From: Tigriopus japonicus
Lineage: Eukaryota; Arthropoda; Copepoda; Harpacticoida; Harpacticidae
DNA length: 64,000 bases
Direction: 5' to 3'
Assembly (NCBI GenBank): GCA_010645155.1
Contig: CM021322.1
Coordinates: 3,236,346-3,300,345 of the forward strand
Numbering within the stretch: position 1 is the first letter of the stretch; every line of letters starts with the position of its first letter. This document shows, piece after piece, positions 62,001 through 64,000 of this stretch. Position numbers and translations under genes: made by a program. Below the pieces are notes generated by a model. The model was given only the letters and a program-made list of their open reading frames with translations. It ran no database searches and had not been told where the DNA came from.

Positions 62001-63440
62001 TAGACCATAACAAAGACAGTTTTTCAAGACAAACGGCGTTTCTTTCATCGTCTCGTGTCTGCCAAGACGAAATTGACGCACAATGAACTGGGGAAAAAAT
62101 CTTCCGAGGACATTTCTTGTCCGGATATTTTCCTTTTTTACACATCATTCGGTTATACTTTTATTGAATTTGGGATAAATTAAACTCTGCAGTGTCTTGG
62201 ACAAAAGTGGAATCCGGTGGCTACTAAATCACAAGACCCTCTGAACAATGAACAATGAATGAAAGCACGTAGAGATTTCAAACCATTCCGGAGCCCTCGA
62301 CTCTTTGGCAATCTTGATAGCGACAGATTGGGAGCACGTCTTTTAACTAATAACAACGTGGTGGTGGTGGTGCAGTAAAAAAGAAAAAGGGGGGCTCATC
62401 TTAATTTATGACGCGCCTAATGTGGCTTGAATTGGCTTTAACATGGCAAGGGTTAAGCTTCTCATTGACCTTGAATGAACTTCAAAATTGGAGGACGATT
62501 TTGAAACAGTAGCTCACCTAAATTTAGAAGCTTCGTCTTTCAGGAGAGCTCTTGGTCCAATGTTGGTTTCCCAGGATTGTTCACCGCGAAAGATTACTTG
62601 GGAAGCGATGAATAGATTAAAAATTCAGGAGTCCAGAAGTCACCCCCACGGGGGGATTCTTTAAATTATTCAAATGGCTCGTAATGCGGTGGATTTGTTT
62701 TGCAATTTGAAATCATTTGCGTCAGTTGTCAGGACAATGCCGGAGACGCCTGCAAGCTTGGTGCAAAGTAAATATTTAGGGCAATAAATTTGATTTTGCA
62801 CGGACATGCAAATGGCATTCGAATTTGGATGTCCTTTGTTGCGTCGCGTTGATCCTGAAATGAAAAAGGGAGTCTCTTTGCCATTACATGGACATTTCTA
62901 ATCAAGGGGTATTCTTATTATTTCATATTGAGCAAGTAGCAAAGGATCTAGCCTTATCTCTCGTTTAGGGCACCCTATCAGTATTTTGAGAGGCACTGAT
63001 GCGAGGTTTATCCTCAATTTCTGTCTGGTTAAGGTGATGTATCTCCCTGTAACCACAGGGTATTTATTGAAATTCGATTCTGTGGATCGTAAACTTGGTG
63101 CAATTTCTGTCATTTATTGTGGTGGTTATACATTTCGTATTGAACTTCTGTACGACGAACGACTGGCTCATGCCAGCTTATGAAAAATGGCCATAAAAGG
63201 TTTGATGGGCTTTGTGCAAAATATATAAAATGCCCCGAGTCGGATCCATATCCCAGCACTCAAGTGGGAATGAACTTGGGGGAGTCCCCAATGGGTACAC
63301 GAAGAACGAGGGAGTCGTATCTCTCATGTGAAATTTTCACGACCTTGTTTTTATTGCGGCCAGGGTCTCAAATTCGCCAGGGTTATCATCCACACTTTCC
63401 AAACTCATCTCCATAACCAATGAAAAAGCTCTTGGAGCCT
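51161..63440. other. Long unique region with scattered microsatellites, no gene supported
   Basis: About 12 kb with no recognisable exon. Simple repeats: GGTT/GGAT (52901-52928), TCA (54317-54334), TC (56043-56066), ATAAT (56416-56437) and GGAT (56720-56740). A 161-codon plus-strand frame at 58853-59338 and a 100-codon minus-strand frame at 57031-57333 show no domain and are probably chance. Confidence 0.5.
56043..56066. repeat. (TC)n microsatellite
   Basis: An uninterrupted run of about twelve TC dinucleotides. Confidence 0.95.
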
Positions 63441-63466
63441 CAAACTATACATGTATGTATAGTTTG
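63441..63466. repeat. Perfect short palindrome (hairpin)
   Basis: caaactatacat and atgtatagtttg are exact inverted copies separated by two bases. No T-run or gene boundary suggests a terminator; it could be a cruciform or a dimeric protein-binding site. Confidence 0.8.
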
Positions 63467-64000
63467 GTTCTCTCTTCCCTTTCAATTTATCATAATTTGA
63501 TCAAAAACTGACGATTTATTGTGTTTGAGCCAAAGCGTTGATTAGCGAAACTAGAAACGGCGCAAATACAAAACAAACGGTTTTGTCAAAGTGAACGAAC
63601 GAAGCTCTTTCAATTTTCAAGGATATCGCTCCATGTAAATCTCGGGCCCTCTACTTACGCGCAGATTCTACATTCACAAGTCTTCTTTCGGTCTAAGTCG
63701 CCATTTGTAGCTTTTTCTGATTCTCTCTCTCCCTCGCACTCAGCACTTTTTATTTAAAGCCAATGGAAACAAGGCCCTCTGTTCTCTTCATTCCGGCAGT
63801 TTTGGCCTATCTGGCTGAACAGAGCCGAATCTCTGACGCTCGATGTTTCCCGCCAAAATTAAAGGGAGAGGAGCGCGGCAAGCTGAGCGAGTCTAAACCG
63901 TTCAAGCCCGGTTTTAGAGAACGGAGAAATAGTGATTGCAAATGCTCTGATGAAACAGTCCAGTTGACATGGAATACTTCTCGGTAGAATCGACATCCAT
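63467..64000. other. Right edge, nothing firmly assigned
   Basis: The last 530 bp becomes richer in CpG and pyrimidine tracts (63720-63745). It contains a 74-codon ATG frame (63763-63987) with a hydrophobic start (VLFIPAVLAYLA) but no recognisable domain. It could be the 5' end of a gene lying to the right; the evidence is too thin to call one. Confidence 0.3.

Overview
This is eukaryotic, intron-age DNA from an invertebrate, most likely an arthropod. A crustacean such as a copepod would fit, but that is inference from element types and cannot be proven here. There are no prokaryotic operons, ribosome-binding sites or CRISPR arrays. The window is mostly non-coding: one partial host gene at the left edge, one small candidate secreted-peptide gene, and a set of transposable elements concentrated in the first 26 kb. 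A 690-base assembly gap (Ns) sits at 42492-43181.

Layout. 1-94 (-): first codons of a PPP1R27-like (ankyrin-type PP1 regulatory) protein running off the left edge. 3575-3898: small hAT-like non-autonomous element built of TTCGGT hexamers. 4651-4838: long imperfect inverted repeat. 5038-5708: Foldback-like element whose inverted ends are arrays of a 17-bp repeat, flanked by a perfect 9-bp target-site duplication (TSD). 7504-10620: 3.1-kb element with hAT-type ends and a near-perfect 8-bp TSD, holding a decayed minus-strand reading frame. 11029-15990: complete, apparently very young Mag-type Ty3/gypsy LTR retrotransposon with LTRs that look identical, a 5-bp TSD, a tRNA-Ser primer site and an uninterrupted 1399-residue Gag-Pol; its LTR carries heat-shock-element-like arrays just upstream of the TATA box. 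18294-18644: candidate secreted peptide precursor. 18905-19435: tRNA-derived SINE-like composite. About 20650-24118: CR1/L2-like LINE with an ORF1 frameshift and an internal deletion that removes the reverse-transcriptase catalytic box. 26288-26481: near-palindromic MITE.

From 26.5 kb to the right end the window is mainly unique, AT-leaning sequence with no gene I can support. It is interrupted only by the N gap, a tRNA-related SINE next to the gap, an AT-rich tandem duplication at 50938-51160 and scattered microsatellites. It could be long introns or intergenic regulatory DNA; I saw no convincing exon there.

The genes do not form a pathway. The coherent systems are the transposons. The most interesting are the LTR element with a possible heat-responsive promoter, the Foldback-like element, and the hAT-ended element with an unusual decayed coding region.
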